Below, in pieces: positions 1-11,367 of a stretch of DNA of 64,000 nt. This DNA is from Sipunculus nudus. Its lineage: Eukaryota > Annelida > Sipuncula > Golfingiida > Sipunculidae. The notes below the pieces were generated by a model. The model had not been told where the DNA came from, ran no database searches, and saw only the letters and a list, made by a program, of their open reading frames with translations. The position numbers were made by a program, and so were the translations under genes. The DNA is taken from assembly GCA_026874595.1 (NCBI GenBank), contig CM049309.1, forward strand, positions 25,301,033 through 25,365,032, in the 5' to 3' direction. How positions within the stretch are numbered: position 1 is the first letter of the stretch; every line of letters starts with the position of its first letter.

Positions 1-57
1 AACTATACAAAGAACCACTATATGATAAGAACTGCTCAATACAGATAAAATTTGATT

Positions 58-1102
58 TAGCTGTAGACAAACTTTAATGGACTATTTGATGACTTGTATC
101 TATAGTTGATGACTGTTGGTCAGCTGTAGACAGCCTTTAATGCACTATTGCTGACTTATATCTCTAGTTGATGATTGTTGGTCAGCTGTAGACAGCCTTT
201 AATGAACTATTGATGACTTGTATCTCTAGTTGGTGATTGTTGGTCAGCTGTAGACAGCCTTTAATGCACTATTGACGACTTGTATCTCTAGTTGATGATT
301 GTTGGTCAGCTGTTACAGACAGCCTTTAATGCACTATTGATGACTTGTATCTCTAGTTGATGATTGTTGGTCAGCTGTAGACAGCCTTTAATGCACTATT
401 TGATGACTTGTATCTCTAGTTGATGATTGTTGGTCATCTGTAGACAGCCTTTAATGCACTATTGATGACTTGTAACTCTAGTTGATGATTGTTGGTCATC
501 TGTAGACAGCCTTTAATGCACTATTTGAAGACCTATATCTCTAGCTGATAATTGTTGGTCAGCTGTAGACAGCCTTTAATGCACTATTTGATGACTTGTA
601 TCTATAGTTGATGACTGTTGGTCAGCTGTAGACAGCCTTTAATGCACTATTTGATGACTTGTAACTCTAGTTGATGATTGTTGGTCATCTGTAGACAGCC
701 TTTAATGCACTATTTGAAGACCTATATCTCTAGCTGATAATTGTTGGTCAGCTGTAGACAGCCTTTAATGCACTATTTGATGACTTGTATCTATAGTTGA
801 TGACTGTTGGTCAGCTGTAGACAGCCTTTAATGCACTATTTGATGACTTTTAACTCTAGTTGATGATTGTTGTTCAGCTGTAGACAGCCTTTAATGCACT
901 ATTTGAAGACCTATATCTCTAGCTGATAATTGTTGGTCAGCTGTAGACAGCCTTTAATGCACTATTTGATGACTTGTATCTCTAGTTGATGATTTTTGGT
1001 CAGCTGTAGACAGCCTTTAATGCACTATTTGATGACCAATATTCTAGTTGATGATTGTTGGTCAGCTGTAGACAGCCTTTAATGCACTATTTTAAGACCT
1101 AT
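58..1102. repeat. ~62-bp satellite array, first block
   Basis: About 17 tandem copies of a unit near 62 bp, recognisable by the recurring words TCAGCTGTAGACAGCC and TTTAATGCACTATT. Copies differ by a few bases and by one-base length changes. Between about 528 and 1030 a variant beginning GAAGACCTATATC recurs every third unit (near 528, 713 and 901), which is a higher-order repeat of about 187 bp. The block stops where the 1103-2056 element is inserted and resumes at 2057. No coding is seen. Bases 1-57 look like a degenerate edge of the array. Confidence 0.93.
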
Positions 1103-2056
1103 CCCGGCTGTAGATTTTCCGAAGAAACTGCAAAATATCCACGGATTTCCGAGTATTGGGACTGCGGAATTTTCCATAGATTTATAAAACTCTTATGAAA
1201 AAGCACCAAATCCTAAATCTTCGTTTTTTTGCCGTAGATTCCGCACTTTTCCGCGGATTTCTGCCGCAGTTTCCGCACTTTTCCGCTGATTTCTGCTGCA
1301 GTTTCCGCACTTATCTGCTGATTTCTGCTGCAGTTTCCGCACTTTTCCGTGGATTTCTGCCACAGTTTCCGCACTTTTCCGAGGATTTCTTCTGCACTTT
1401 TCTGTAGATTTCTTCAACAGTTTCCACAGATGTTTTTCTGCAGCTTCCCCACTCTTTCATGAAGGTTTCCTTTGGTAAATGAATTTCTGTATATATACAT
1501 AATTAAATGAGTGTGTGCATGTGTGTGTGTGCAGGAAAATTACATATATGAACAAATTATAATACACAGTACCTCTATCACAAAATTGATTTGAATAGGA
1601 AATATTTTTATATATTTGTATTCTTGATGCTTTTCTAAACATATTGGTATGTTGGTTGCCATATCTCTATAAAGAATGAAGTATATTATATTTTTTTTTA
1701 TAGTTTTTAACATGTAGCTGGACTTAGCATTTTTCCCTTCAGTCCCAGTACATCTCCATGTCCAAGTAAAATTTCTATGTCCAGAAAGCCTTTTCACAGC
1801 CAAAAAATTTTCTAAGTCCCAGAATTGTGTGGAAATCCGCGGAAATTTGCTGCACCTTTAGAAAAATGTGGATTTTTTTCCACACTTTTCTGAAGTGTTC
1901 GGAAAAGTGCTGATAAAAATCTTCGGAAAGCTTCCAGTGACAAATGCATGAAATCCTTGGAAAACTGCGGAAATCCATAAAATTCCGAAGTTTTCCGCGG
2001 AAATCCGTGGAAATTTAATTGACATACAGAAATTTTTCGGAAAATCTACAGCCGGG
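1103..2056. mobile_element. 954-bp TIR element inserted in the satellite
   Basis: The ends are perfect inverted repeats of 21 bp (1103-1123 and 2036-2056, outermost bases CCCGGCTGTAGA). CTAT flanks both sides (1099-1102 and 2057-2060), and satellite sequence continues on each side, so the boundaries are well supported. The interior has a tandem series of TTTCCGCACTTTTCCG-like units at 1240-1440 and the opposite-strand counterpart, GAAATCCGCGG-like units, at 1830-2040, so the two halves could form an imperfect long hairpin. No transposase is visible. It is a non-autonomous DNA transposon. The superfamily is uncertain, because a 4-bp duplication fits several groups. Confidence 0.85.
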
Positions 2057-2215
2057 CTATCTCTAGCTGATAATTGTTGGTCAGCTGCGGACAGCCTTTA
2101 ATGCATTATTTGATGACTTTCATCTCTAGTTGATGATTTGGTCTGCTGTAGACAACCTTTAATGTACTATTTGATGACCTTTAACTCTTGTTGATGTCTG
2201 AAGGACCTGCATGGT
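2057..2215. repeat. ~62-bp satellite array, second block
   Basis: The satellite continues for about two and a half diverged units beyond the inserted element, then fades into sequence with no recognised feature. Confidence 0.85.
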
Positions 2216-2530
2216 ATCAGGTCTGGTCATATTTGTGTACATATCTGTGTAGACAGGTGGAAAGATTCAGTACTTGTTGTGCAGTAGATGGGTCTGTGTT
2301 TTGACACTTTGATACAGGGCAGCATCACCAGGTTTGTGCTAATACCTGCATCAGATATTTAAATCAAGTCTTTACTTAATGAATTGTCAGGGATGTAGTT
2401 ACTTCATACTGTATTTATATGTCAAGGGCCTTTAATATGTCTCCTTTTACATTGCGCAGGTTTGGGGCAATACTGGTCGTGCTTCTTGTTTTAAGTGAGT
2501 AAACCTTACAATTTTTATCAATTGTAACAA
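2216..2530. other. Unassigned sequence
   Basis: AT-rich sequence with no reading frame, repeat or RNA gene that I can support. Confidence 0.5.
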
Positions 2531-2690
2531 AGAGAAATTTTTCAGGGGAAAATTCTGGGCCAATCCTGGATTCAAACCCATAACTGTGGCGCACAAGTCC
2601 GGTGTACCAATGGCTTCGCTAGAAAAGCAAGCTTCACTAGCGAGACAGTTTTGTCTCTTTTATGTCACCCCTTAACACATCCCCTCTTAA
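2531..2690 (-). repeat. tRNA-like (SINE-type) repeat, copy 1
   Basis: On the minus strand this copy holds a box B-like GGGTTTGAATCC and, upstream of it, a box A-like segment GCGAAGCCATTGGTA, spaced as in a tRNA. It shares the tRNA-like part and flanking sequence on both sides with the second copy about 270 bp away. The pattern suggests a tRNA-derived SINE. The shared sequence outside the tRNA-like head means it could instead be a segmental duplication of a larger repeat. Confidence 0.5.
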
Positions 2691-2805
2691 GAGTGTTCTG
2701 CTATCAGAACAAGACTAATTATCCCAGGAGTCACACTTGGCGAGCTTATTCCCTGGGCCACAAAGTTTACCGTCACGTTGGACCAGCCCCCATTTTGTTA
2801 CGAAG

Positions 2806-2960
2806 ACAAATTTTTCAGGGGAAAATTCTGGGTCGATCCGGGATTTGAACCCATAACAGTGGCGCACAAGTCAGGCATACCAACTGCTTCGCATGAAAAG
2901 CAATCTTCATTAGCGAGACAGTTTGGATGTTTTATGTCACCCCGTAACATAATACAGGGG
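2806..2960 (-). repeat. tRNA-like (SINE-type) repeat, copy 2
   Basis: Second copy in the same orientation. The box B-like sequence GGGTTCAAATCCC reads on the minus strand around 2839-2851, and the box A-like GCGAAGCAGTTGGTA lies around 2877-2893. Box B matches the GGTTCRANNCC consensus completely, better than copy 1. No acceptor-stem partner is evident, so this is not called a functional tRNA gene. Confidence 0.55.
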
Positions 2961-3400
2961 TTTGCGTAGTGTGGATTGTCTTAATGAGGGTTGCAGAACC
3001 ATAATGTAAGTGCACCATAATGTAAGTGCACTAACAGTTGGTTACATTAATTAATTCAAATGATGATAACTCTCCAAATTTCAAGTTTTACTTAAGAACA
3101 AGATTAGCTGCTTTCATGTTGAACCCCCTATGTCAGTTTAAAAGGCCCAACTGACCAAGTGACATTGAATTAAAAAGAAAATGAATTATTTTTTCCCTAC
3201 ATAAATTGGAATAATCCCAGGTAACATTGCACATGGTCATCTACTATATACCTATTAAACCTATCATATGGAATGGAAACTGAAAACTTGAAAAACTGAA
3301 AAAAGACATGATAGTATGTAATTGCACCAGTCAGTCCCTACGAATCTCTGAAAAAGCTCTCACCAGAAAATATGCACTGTCAGCAGGGTGTTACCCATAA
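2961..3400. other. Unassigned sequence
   Basis: No coding or clear repeat boundary is seen, apart from a short duplicated phrase, CACCATAATGTAAGTG, near 3000. Confidence 0.45.
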
Positions 3401-4018
3401 CCTTCAATCTTTCACATATGGCTAACCTATTAATAGAGGGAGAACCCAATTGATTTTGAAGTCATAGGGTCAGTATGGGTCACCTACAAAGAGAGGAACC
3501 CAGTCAATTCCAGGGCCCACTTCTTGAAAAAGCTTGTTGACACCTTTTATGTAAAAGTTTTCATCAAAACCTTCAATCTTGCACATATCATTGCCCTACC
3601 CATACAGGAAGAACCCTCTTGATTTTGAGTTCAAGTCCTGTGTCAAAGATAAAGGTCACAGAGCCCACTTCTTGATAAAGCTTGTGGAGACATTTTAAAT
3701 CCAATTTTTCATCAGAAACCTCATTCAGGTATGGCTGATCCATAGAGCAGAACCTTGTCAGTTTTGAGGTCAGAGGTCACCGTCACATCTCCCCCTTCTT
3801 GAAAAAGCTTGTTGATCCATTTAAAGCCAAAGTTTTCTTTCCACAACTTCAAACTGTTTCACATGGTTTCCCTATAAAGAAGAACCCTCTCGATTTTGTG
3901 ATCACAGGGTCAGAGGTTAAGGTCACAGGACCCACTTTTTTTAAATGCTTGTGGGCATATATTAAGCCAGAGTTTTCATCCCAAAACTTAAAACTTTTCA
4001 TTGGCTGAATCTCTCTCA
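3401..4018. repeat. GGTCAAGGTCAC-type diverged repeats
   Basis: Several diverged copies of a unit with a GAGGTCA...GGTCACAGG core, then a 'cttgtgga..cattttaagcc..agttttcatc' phrase. The same family returns at 40806-41400 and 43140-43860. Short open frames through it are chance. It is the interior of an old dispersed repeat with no boundary found. Confidence 0.6.
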
Positions 4019-5803
4019 GTTTTGTTTTAATAGCCCGAGTTTAGTGATTTTTGGCCGAATTCCAGGATGCCGAACTTAGTCATTTTGCCATATTAACATA
4101 CTAAAATTAAAATCTCTGAAACGATAGGAGCTTTCATCATCAAATTTAATGCAAATGTTGTTCACGTTAGTTTTAGAATTTATTGAGGTATTGGTAGTGC
4201 CACCTGCATCCCCCTTTTTGTAGGGGGGTCATTTGTCATCAGTACATTAATCCATAATTTCTCAGGAATAGCAGGAGCTAGCATCACCAAATCATATGCA
4301 AAAATCAGTCACATGTCAAATGTTGTCGGATTTAATTGTATCCCCAGACAAAGTCGGGGGATTCTATGTTATCATACCGGTCTCGCCGCCACTTCCGCAT
4401 ATATTTCTCGTTGGCGCGATAACTCAAAAATATTTCAAGGATCTTTACTAAACTTGGTATATGTATAGATATGGGTGAGAGGACGACGCCTATTTAAAAT
4501 GAGGTCATGACCTTTCCTGTGAGAGTGGCCTTGACCTTGAATATTGCCATATATGGTGAAAATTACACAAAATCATTAATATCTCGGTAAGGGATGCATG
4601 GATTGGTGCTAAAATCAACTTGACCGAAGATCTTGGATAGTGTTGTCATGTACCAGAAACTGGTAGCGCCACCTGTTATTCTTTTACTTGTTTTCGTGCC
4701 GTTTAATACCCCATCATGGCCACTTGACAGTACTGTGAGCATTATAAGTCAATAACTAATGGACAGATTTCTTTCATATTATGGATATATATAGACATGG
4801 GTTAGGGGATGATGTATATTGAAATTGGGGTCATGACCTTTTCTATTAGAGTGACCTATTCTATGAGAGTGGTCTGATATTAATTGTTGCTAAAGATGGG
4901 GGGCCTATTCTCAAGGGGGGGGGATTATTGTCTGTGGATACTATGGCACCTGCGGCGCCAAGAAATATCTAGTTTTTTGTGGCAACACCTGCATCGACTT
5001 ACATTTTATGGGGGGGGGGGAAGCTAGAAAACCTTTGAAAATCTTCTTCCTTGACATCATTCAGCTACAAAGTTTAATATTTCACAGAAATGATCCCAGA
5101 GATGAGCCCTCTCAAGTTTGCTCAAATGGTTTTGGTTCAATGAATTTTGGCCAAATTACAGGAATTTGAGTTTTGTCATTTTGCCAAGTAAGCATACTAA
5201 CATTACAATCTCAGAAACAGCAGGAGCTAGAATCATTTTTGTGCAAATGTTGGTCACATGATTCATATTCGAAATTGAGGTTTATGTGGGGCCTACTACA
5301 TTGAGCTGTTCTTTATAGGCCAAAAAATCATAACTTTAGCCTTTTTCAGCCACTACATTAGAAATGTTTTATGATGAAACTGTCAGCCGAATGGTTTAAT
5401 TCTTCGCAAAAGTTATCCTACTATAGGGGTCTCTAATTTGTATTCAAATAGATCTGGTTCATTTAGATTTTTTAGTCAAGAGAAAGCTGAAGTTGGTCTT
5501 GTGGCCAAGTAAGCCTGTATTAGACTGAGGGGATCCAATAGTCTTTTCTCCAAAACTGTTTCAAATTCTGTATCAAAGCACACAACTGACCTTTAGGTGG
5601 CCTTGTTCAAGTTTACTTTAATGAGTTTGGTTGAATAATTGGAACTTATTGATTTATTGTATTAACAGACTGAGCTCTGTGGGCATATAAGCAGAGCTGT
5701 ACAGGCAACATAAATATTTGGTGTCCATATCCAACTTACGTGTAAGATAAATCCATGAATAAAATATATCTGTATTCTGATTTAGCTCTCAAAAGGCATT
5801 TTT
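4019..5803 (+). mobile_element. Family A Helentron-like element, truncated copy
   Basis: Interior modules of family A are recognisable (the 'ctcagaaac..ggagctatcatcaccaaattttatgc' and 'gtgccacctgcat' phrases), but no 5' head or 3' palindrome is present. It is interrupted by the family D element at 4338-4972, and family A sequence matches on both sides of that insertion. It ends where a new family A head starts at 5804. Confidence 0.6.
4338..4972 (+). mobile_element. Family D Helentron-like element, complete
   Basis: Starts GTATCCCCAGACAA and ends with a subterminal inverted match TTGTCTGTGGATAC (around 4928), then a short hairpin GGCACC..GGCGCC, then ATATCTAG. It is bounded by T-runs, has no target duplication, and splits family A sequence that resumes at TTTTTTGTGG. 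This is the architecture of non-autonomous Helentrons (HINEs): a 5' end paired with a 3' subterminal repeat, a 3' stem-loop, and insertion between Ts. No protein is encoded. A partial second copy starts at 39846. Confidence 0.65.
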
Positions 5804-7124
5804 AGCGAACCTGTGAGCTTATGCGATGGTGTGGCGTCGTCTGTAGTCTGTCGTCTGTACGTTAACCTATACTAACTTGAAAATGGCAAGAGTTAGCATC
5901 ACGAAATTTTATGCCAAAAATTAGTCATCTAAAAAACTCTATCGGATTTTGCTTATTTTTCTCCAAAACTGTTCAGCCAAATTGTCCAATATTTTACAGA
6001 AATGATTCCTGGAACAATCTCTCTCAAGTTTGTTCGAATGGTTTAAGTTTGGTTGGTGATTTTTGGCCGAGTTACAGGAAGTTGAACTTAATCATCTGTC
6101 CAAAAAAGCATACTAAAATTACAATCTCAGAAATGGCTGGAGCTATCATCACCAAATTTTATGCCAATGTTGGTCACATTAGTCATATCTGAAATTGAGG
6201 TATTAGTGGCGCCACCTGCATCAGTCTTTTTTGTACGGGGGTCATCAGTGCCCGAATCATACTGACAGCTACAAAAAACTTCTTCTCTGAAACCATACGG
6301 CCAAATTGTTTAATGTTGCACAGAAATGATTCTAGGGTAGTGCTTTCTGAAGTTTGTTCAAATGGTCTCAGTTCAGTGACTTTTGGCTGAGTTATGGGAA
6401 GCTGAATTTAGTTATATGCCATAACAGCCCATTTTTGCTCAGTTGCTACAAAGATCTTCTTCTCAAAAACCACTGGGCCAAATTCTTAAATCTGACACAT
6501 TAATTATCCTTAGATGTTGATAATTCAAGTTTGTTCAAATGGTTTTGGTTCAGTAAATTTTGGCTGAGTTATGGGAAGCTTAACTTAGCCATTTTGCTGT
6601 ATTTTCCCATATGAGTTATAAACCTGCAAAACCTTTTTTTTTTTCCTGACACCACTGAGGCCAATTTGTTTAATATTTTACAAGAATAATCCCCTGAATA
6701 AGTCTTATATTAATTGTCTTTTATGGTTCCAAAGAATGAATTTTGGCTGAATCATAAAGATTGAATTGAGTCATTTTACCATATATGTTAGCTGTGTGAA
6801 GCAGATACATCTAGACTGGCACCAGTTTATCAGCATCCGTCACATCATGCCTCTAGACATTTAGATTTCAAGTTATCTTTGGTTAATATTGACAAGAATG
6901 TTTTTTCAAAGCTTTTAAAAAATGTAGATTTATGATTTTAGATATTCTTCATGCCAGGCAATGTTTACAATCACAGGTATACAGCTGTCTGTGGGTATAT
7001 AAAGACGGCTGTACATGGATTATAAATAATTGGTATCCATACTCAACTTAATTCAAGATTTTGCCATCAGTGAGATGTATCTGTATTATAATTTTGCATT
7101 CAATATTCATCTGTAGTAATTTTT

Positions 7125-10100
7125 AGCGAACCTGTGAGCTAATGCAATGGTGTGGCATCTTCCGTGATCTGTATGTTAACCCATACTATTTCGAAAACAA
7201 TTGGAGCTAGTATCATTAAATTTAATGCAAAAAATTAGCCATCTGAAAAACTCTACATTTTCTCAGATTTTATAGAGAAAAAGCTAAAAAACTTTTAAAA
7301 ATCTTCTCCGACGAAATGGTCAAGCCAAATTGTTCAATATTTCACAGAAATAATCTCAAGTTTGTTCGAATAGTTCAAGTTTGGTGAATTTTGGCCAAGT
7401 TACAGGAAGTTGAACTTAGCTAACTGTCCAAAAAAGCATACTAAAATGACAATCTCAGAAACGGCCGGAGCTATCATCACCAAATTTTATGCCAGTGTTG
7501 TTCACATGAGTCATTTTGAAATTCAGGTATTGGTGGCACCACCTGCATTGACCTTTTTTTGTACTGGGGTCATTGGTCATCTGTACATTAACCCATAATT
7601 TCTCAGGAATAGCAGGAGCTACCATCCCCAGATTTTTACCAATAATCTGTCACATATCAAATGTTGTGGGATTTGGCTTATTTTTTTTTCGCTATCTGAA
7701 TTTACTTAGAATTTTAGGGGAAAAGCTGAAAAAAACTTTAAAAGTCTTCTTCTTGTAAACGGTCCAGCCAAATTGTTCGATATTTTACAGAAATGGTCCC
7801 AGAGGCAAGCCCTCTCAAGTTTGTTCAAATGGTTTGCATTTGATTAATTTTAGTGGTGTTACACGAATTTGAACAGTCGTTTGGCCAATTAAGCATACTG
7901 ACTTAGTAACCTCAGAAATGACAGAAGCTAGCATTACCAAGTATTGTGCAAATGTTGGTCACATGACTCATATTTGAAGTTGCAGATTTTGTGGTGCCAC
8001 CTACATTGACCTGTTTTTTATAGGCAAGAACCTCATAATTTTAGCTTCTTTTAGCTTAAAATGTTTATGATGAAACTGTCAAGTTCAATCATTCAATTTT
8101 TCAAAAGAATTATCCTAGGACATGGTTTTTTCAATCATATCAGAAAAGCTTAAGTTGGTCTAATGGCCATTATCATGTCTATTTCAAACTGAGGACTGCA
8201 AAACTGTTGTTCTACAAAATTATTGTTTCAATTATAACTTCTGTAATATTGCACAAAAAATATTCTTAGGTGGCCTTTGTTCAAGTTTACTTGAATGATT
8301 TTTGTAAGAATTATTGGACCTTTAACAATGAAATAACTGCATCTTTTATTATTCTAGATATTATGATAAAAAGTTTATGAATATGTCAGCTTGAAAAAAA
8401 GCATTTTAGCCAAAGTCTTTCAGTATGTGTAAACAGATTTACCAACAGGCCAAGATTGTGTTTGTATCTTTTAATAGGTTGAGAAACTGCCAACTGTTTC
8501 AGATTTGGCAACAGATCAAGAGTTCATTCAGTGCAGCCAGATAAAGGTCACAAGTTCACTCAGTGCTGCCAAGCACAAGGCATGTGATCACCTCATGGGT
8601 GACATGTGAACACCTCATGGGCACCATGTGATCACTTCATGGGTGTCATGCCCCTCAGGGCAGGGCCCCTGCATGAACTTATGCAATGGTGTGGCTACTA
8701 TTTCAGATTTGGCAACAGGCTAGAGGTCAGTCTGGATCTATTTATAGCTCTGACAGACTGCCAACTTTATCAGATTATTCAACAGGTCAAGAGTTCACTC
8801 AGTGCAGCCAGGTATGTGTCAGGAGTTCACTCAGTGCAGTAGCTGTATTCTATTTATAGCATTGGCAGACTGCATACTGCATCAGATTTGGCACCAAAGT
8901 TCAGCCTGGATCTATTTATAGCTTTGGCAGACTGCCAACAGTGTCAGATTATGCAACAGATCAAGGGTTCACTCAGTGCAGCCAGGTACAGGTCAAAAAT
9001 TCACTCAGTCTAGCAAGGTGCAGGTCATGAGTTCGCTCAGTGCAGTAGCCTGAGCCAGGAAATTTGTCACAGTTCACTCAGGTCAACTGCCTTTCTCACC
9101 GAAGCCTGGTCAGCCCCATGCATCAGACTCAAGGTAAATTTGTTGAATGGCCTGATATTTTGACCTGTCTATGTGTCTTTGATGGCTTTCTCGTTCACAA
9201 GACAGGTGTCGCCACCTACAATGACTTTTGCACAGTATATGTGCCTGCTTATTTCTACAGAGGAATTTGATATATTAGTCTGAAATTGGGCATATATATA
9301 CATATCAAATAGCTTTGTCATATACAAGACTGGTGGTGCCACCTACAATAATTTCATCTGCCAAAACAGAGTTTTGCGGATACTATGTTTTCACTGCCAC
9401 TGCCACCGCCTAGGTGTCCGGAGAACTCCTCTGTAACCCCTGGGCGGAATTTTACGAAACCCGGGAATATGTTCGGGTCACATGTGAACTGCTGCACCCC
9501 GATTTTGTTTTGACCTCTGACCTTTCCTCTGCACTCTGCTTCCAACTGTGCGTCTGTTATGACACATTAACCCACATATCTCGGGAACCGTTTGACTGAT
9601 CCGGAAAAAAAACTTGCACAAATGTAGCCCTTGGATAGCTTTATAACGTACATTAAAAATGGTGGCGCCACCTGCAACCATTTTTGCACAGTGTCCATCT
9701 GTTCATCTCCCTTGGGATAAAATCATTCATATCTCTGCATTGGTTGGACTTATCCACCTGAAATTTTGCATGTGTATACATCTGAAATTTTGCATGAATA
9801 TACATCCTGGACAGCTTTCTTGATTTTATGACAGGTGGCGCCACCTACATTCACGTTTACGCTGCAGACATCCGAGCTCATATCCCGGGAACCGTTTTAC
9901 CGATTGGGCCAAAATTTTGCATGTGTATAGATCTCACATAGCTCTTTATCATACGCAATCCTGGTGGCGCCACCTGCAACCATTTTTGCACAGCGTCCAT
10001 CTGTTTGTCTGCCGTGGGATAAAAACACTCATATCTCTGCTCTGGTTTGAATTATCTGCCTAAAATTTTCCAGGTTTATACATCTTAGATAGCTTTCTTG

Positions 10101-11367
10101 ATTTTTGTGGGAGGTGGCGCCACCTACCTTTATGTTTACACTGCAGACATCCAGGCTTATATCTCAGGAACCTTTTGACCAATCGGGCCAAAATTTTGCA
10201 TGTGTATAGATCTTACATAGCTCTTTATCATATGCAACCTGGTGGCGCCACCTGCAACCATTTTTGCACAGCGTCCGTCTGTTTGTCAGCCGTGGGATAA
10301 AAACACTCCTATCTCTGCTCTGGTTTGACTTTTCTGCCTAAAATTTTGCAGGTTTATACATCTTAGATAGCTTTCTGGATTTTTGTGGGAGGTGGCGCCA
10401 CCTACCTTTATGTTTACACTGCAGACATCCAGGCTTATATCTCAGGAACAGTTCGACCGATTGGGCCAAAATTTTGCATGTGTATAGATCTCACATAGCT
10501 CTTTATCATACGCAAACATGGTGGCGCCATCTGCAACCATTTTTGCACAGTGTCCGTCTGTTTGTCTGCCGTGGGATAAAATCACTCATTTCTTGGCAGT
10601 GATTTGACATATCCACCTAAAATTTTGCAGGTTTATACATCCCCGACAACTCTCTTGATTTTGTGACAGGTGGCGCCACCTACATTCACATTTACGTTGA
10701 AGACATCCAAGCTCATATTGCATGCGTATAGATCTCACATAGCTCTTTATCTTATGCAAACCTTATCATGGCGCCACCTGCAACCATTTTTGCACAGGGC
10801 CTGTCTGTTTGTCTGCCGACGGATAAAATTACTCATATCTCGGCAGTGGTTTGACTTTTTGCATTTGTATACAACTTTCATAGCTTTCTGGATTTTGTCG
10901 TAGGTGCCACAACCTACATACACATTTTGCTGCAGAAATCCATACTAATAGGCAACACACCTCACTCTATTTCCCCTTGTTACTCAATCCATGCCTCACT
11001 TCACCTGTCCCACTCTTGATTTCGTTGGATACACGTAGATGCTTGTCGACTACCCGTATTCTAGTTTTTGCACAGTGTGTGTCCCTGCTTATTTTCAGGA
11101 GGGGTTTGATATATCAGTCTGAAATTGGGCATATTTCTATCTCTGATAGCTTTGTTGCTTACAAGACTTGTGGTGCCAGCTACAATTATTTTTGTGTTGT
11201 GTGCACCCATGCCAGAATTTCAGCAGTTATGTTTGTGTAATTGTTTCTTATTCAAAATGTTTAGTACTTGCATTGTTCATATACATGAGAAGTAATGGTC
11301 CAGCATTGGAGCATTATACTTGGAGTATTTCCCAATGCACAGGTTCGCATTAGGCCTGTAGGCCTTG
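7125..11367 (+). mobile_element. Family A Helentron-like element, inner copy
   Basis: Begins AGCGAACCTGTGAGCTAATG. Ends CACAGGTTCGCATTAGGCC then TGTAGGCCTTG, where AGGCCTGTAGGCCT is a near-perfect palindrome. After the end the sequence TTATTATCCTAAACAT resumes, and this matches family A interior elsewhere (about 23240), so the copy appears to sit inside another family A element. It contains the family E insertion 9355-11064. Confidence 0.55.
9355..11064 (+). mobile_element. Family E Helentron-like element, complete
   Basis: The head resembles GTATCCGCCAAAACAGAG and is itself a hairpin. The end carries GGATAC, then a GTAG...CTAC hairpin, then CTAG at 11064. Removing it joins ACAATAATTT to TTTTGCACAGTGTG, which reproduces the uninterrupted sequence seen at 11968-12000, so the boundaries are well supported. 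The interior is a tandem array of ~280-bp units (about 9660-10900), each with two GGTGGCGCCACC palindromes and conserved 'aaattttgcatgtgtata' phrases. No ORF of note. Confidence 0.7.

Noticed and set aside
1193-1417. Lys/Arg-rich open frame on the minus strand
   Set aside because: It is the translation of TTCCGC-type tandem repeats inside the TIR element, and both strands are open because of the repeat.
2826-2895. Functional tRNA gene
   Set aside because: Box A and B are present, but no acceptor-stem pairing is found and the copy is part of a duplicated repeat.
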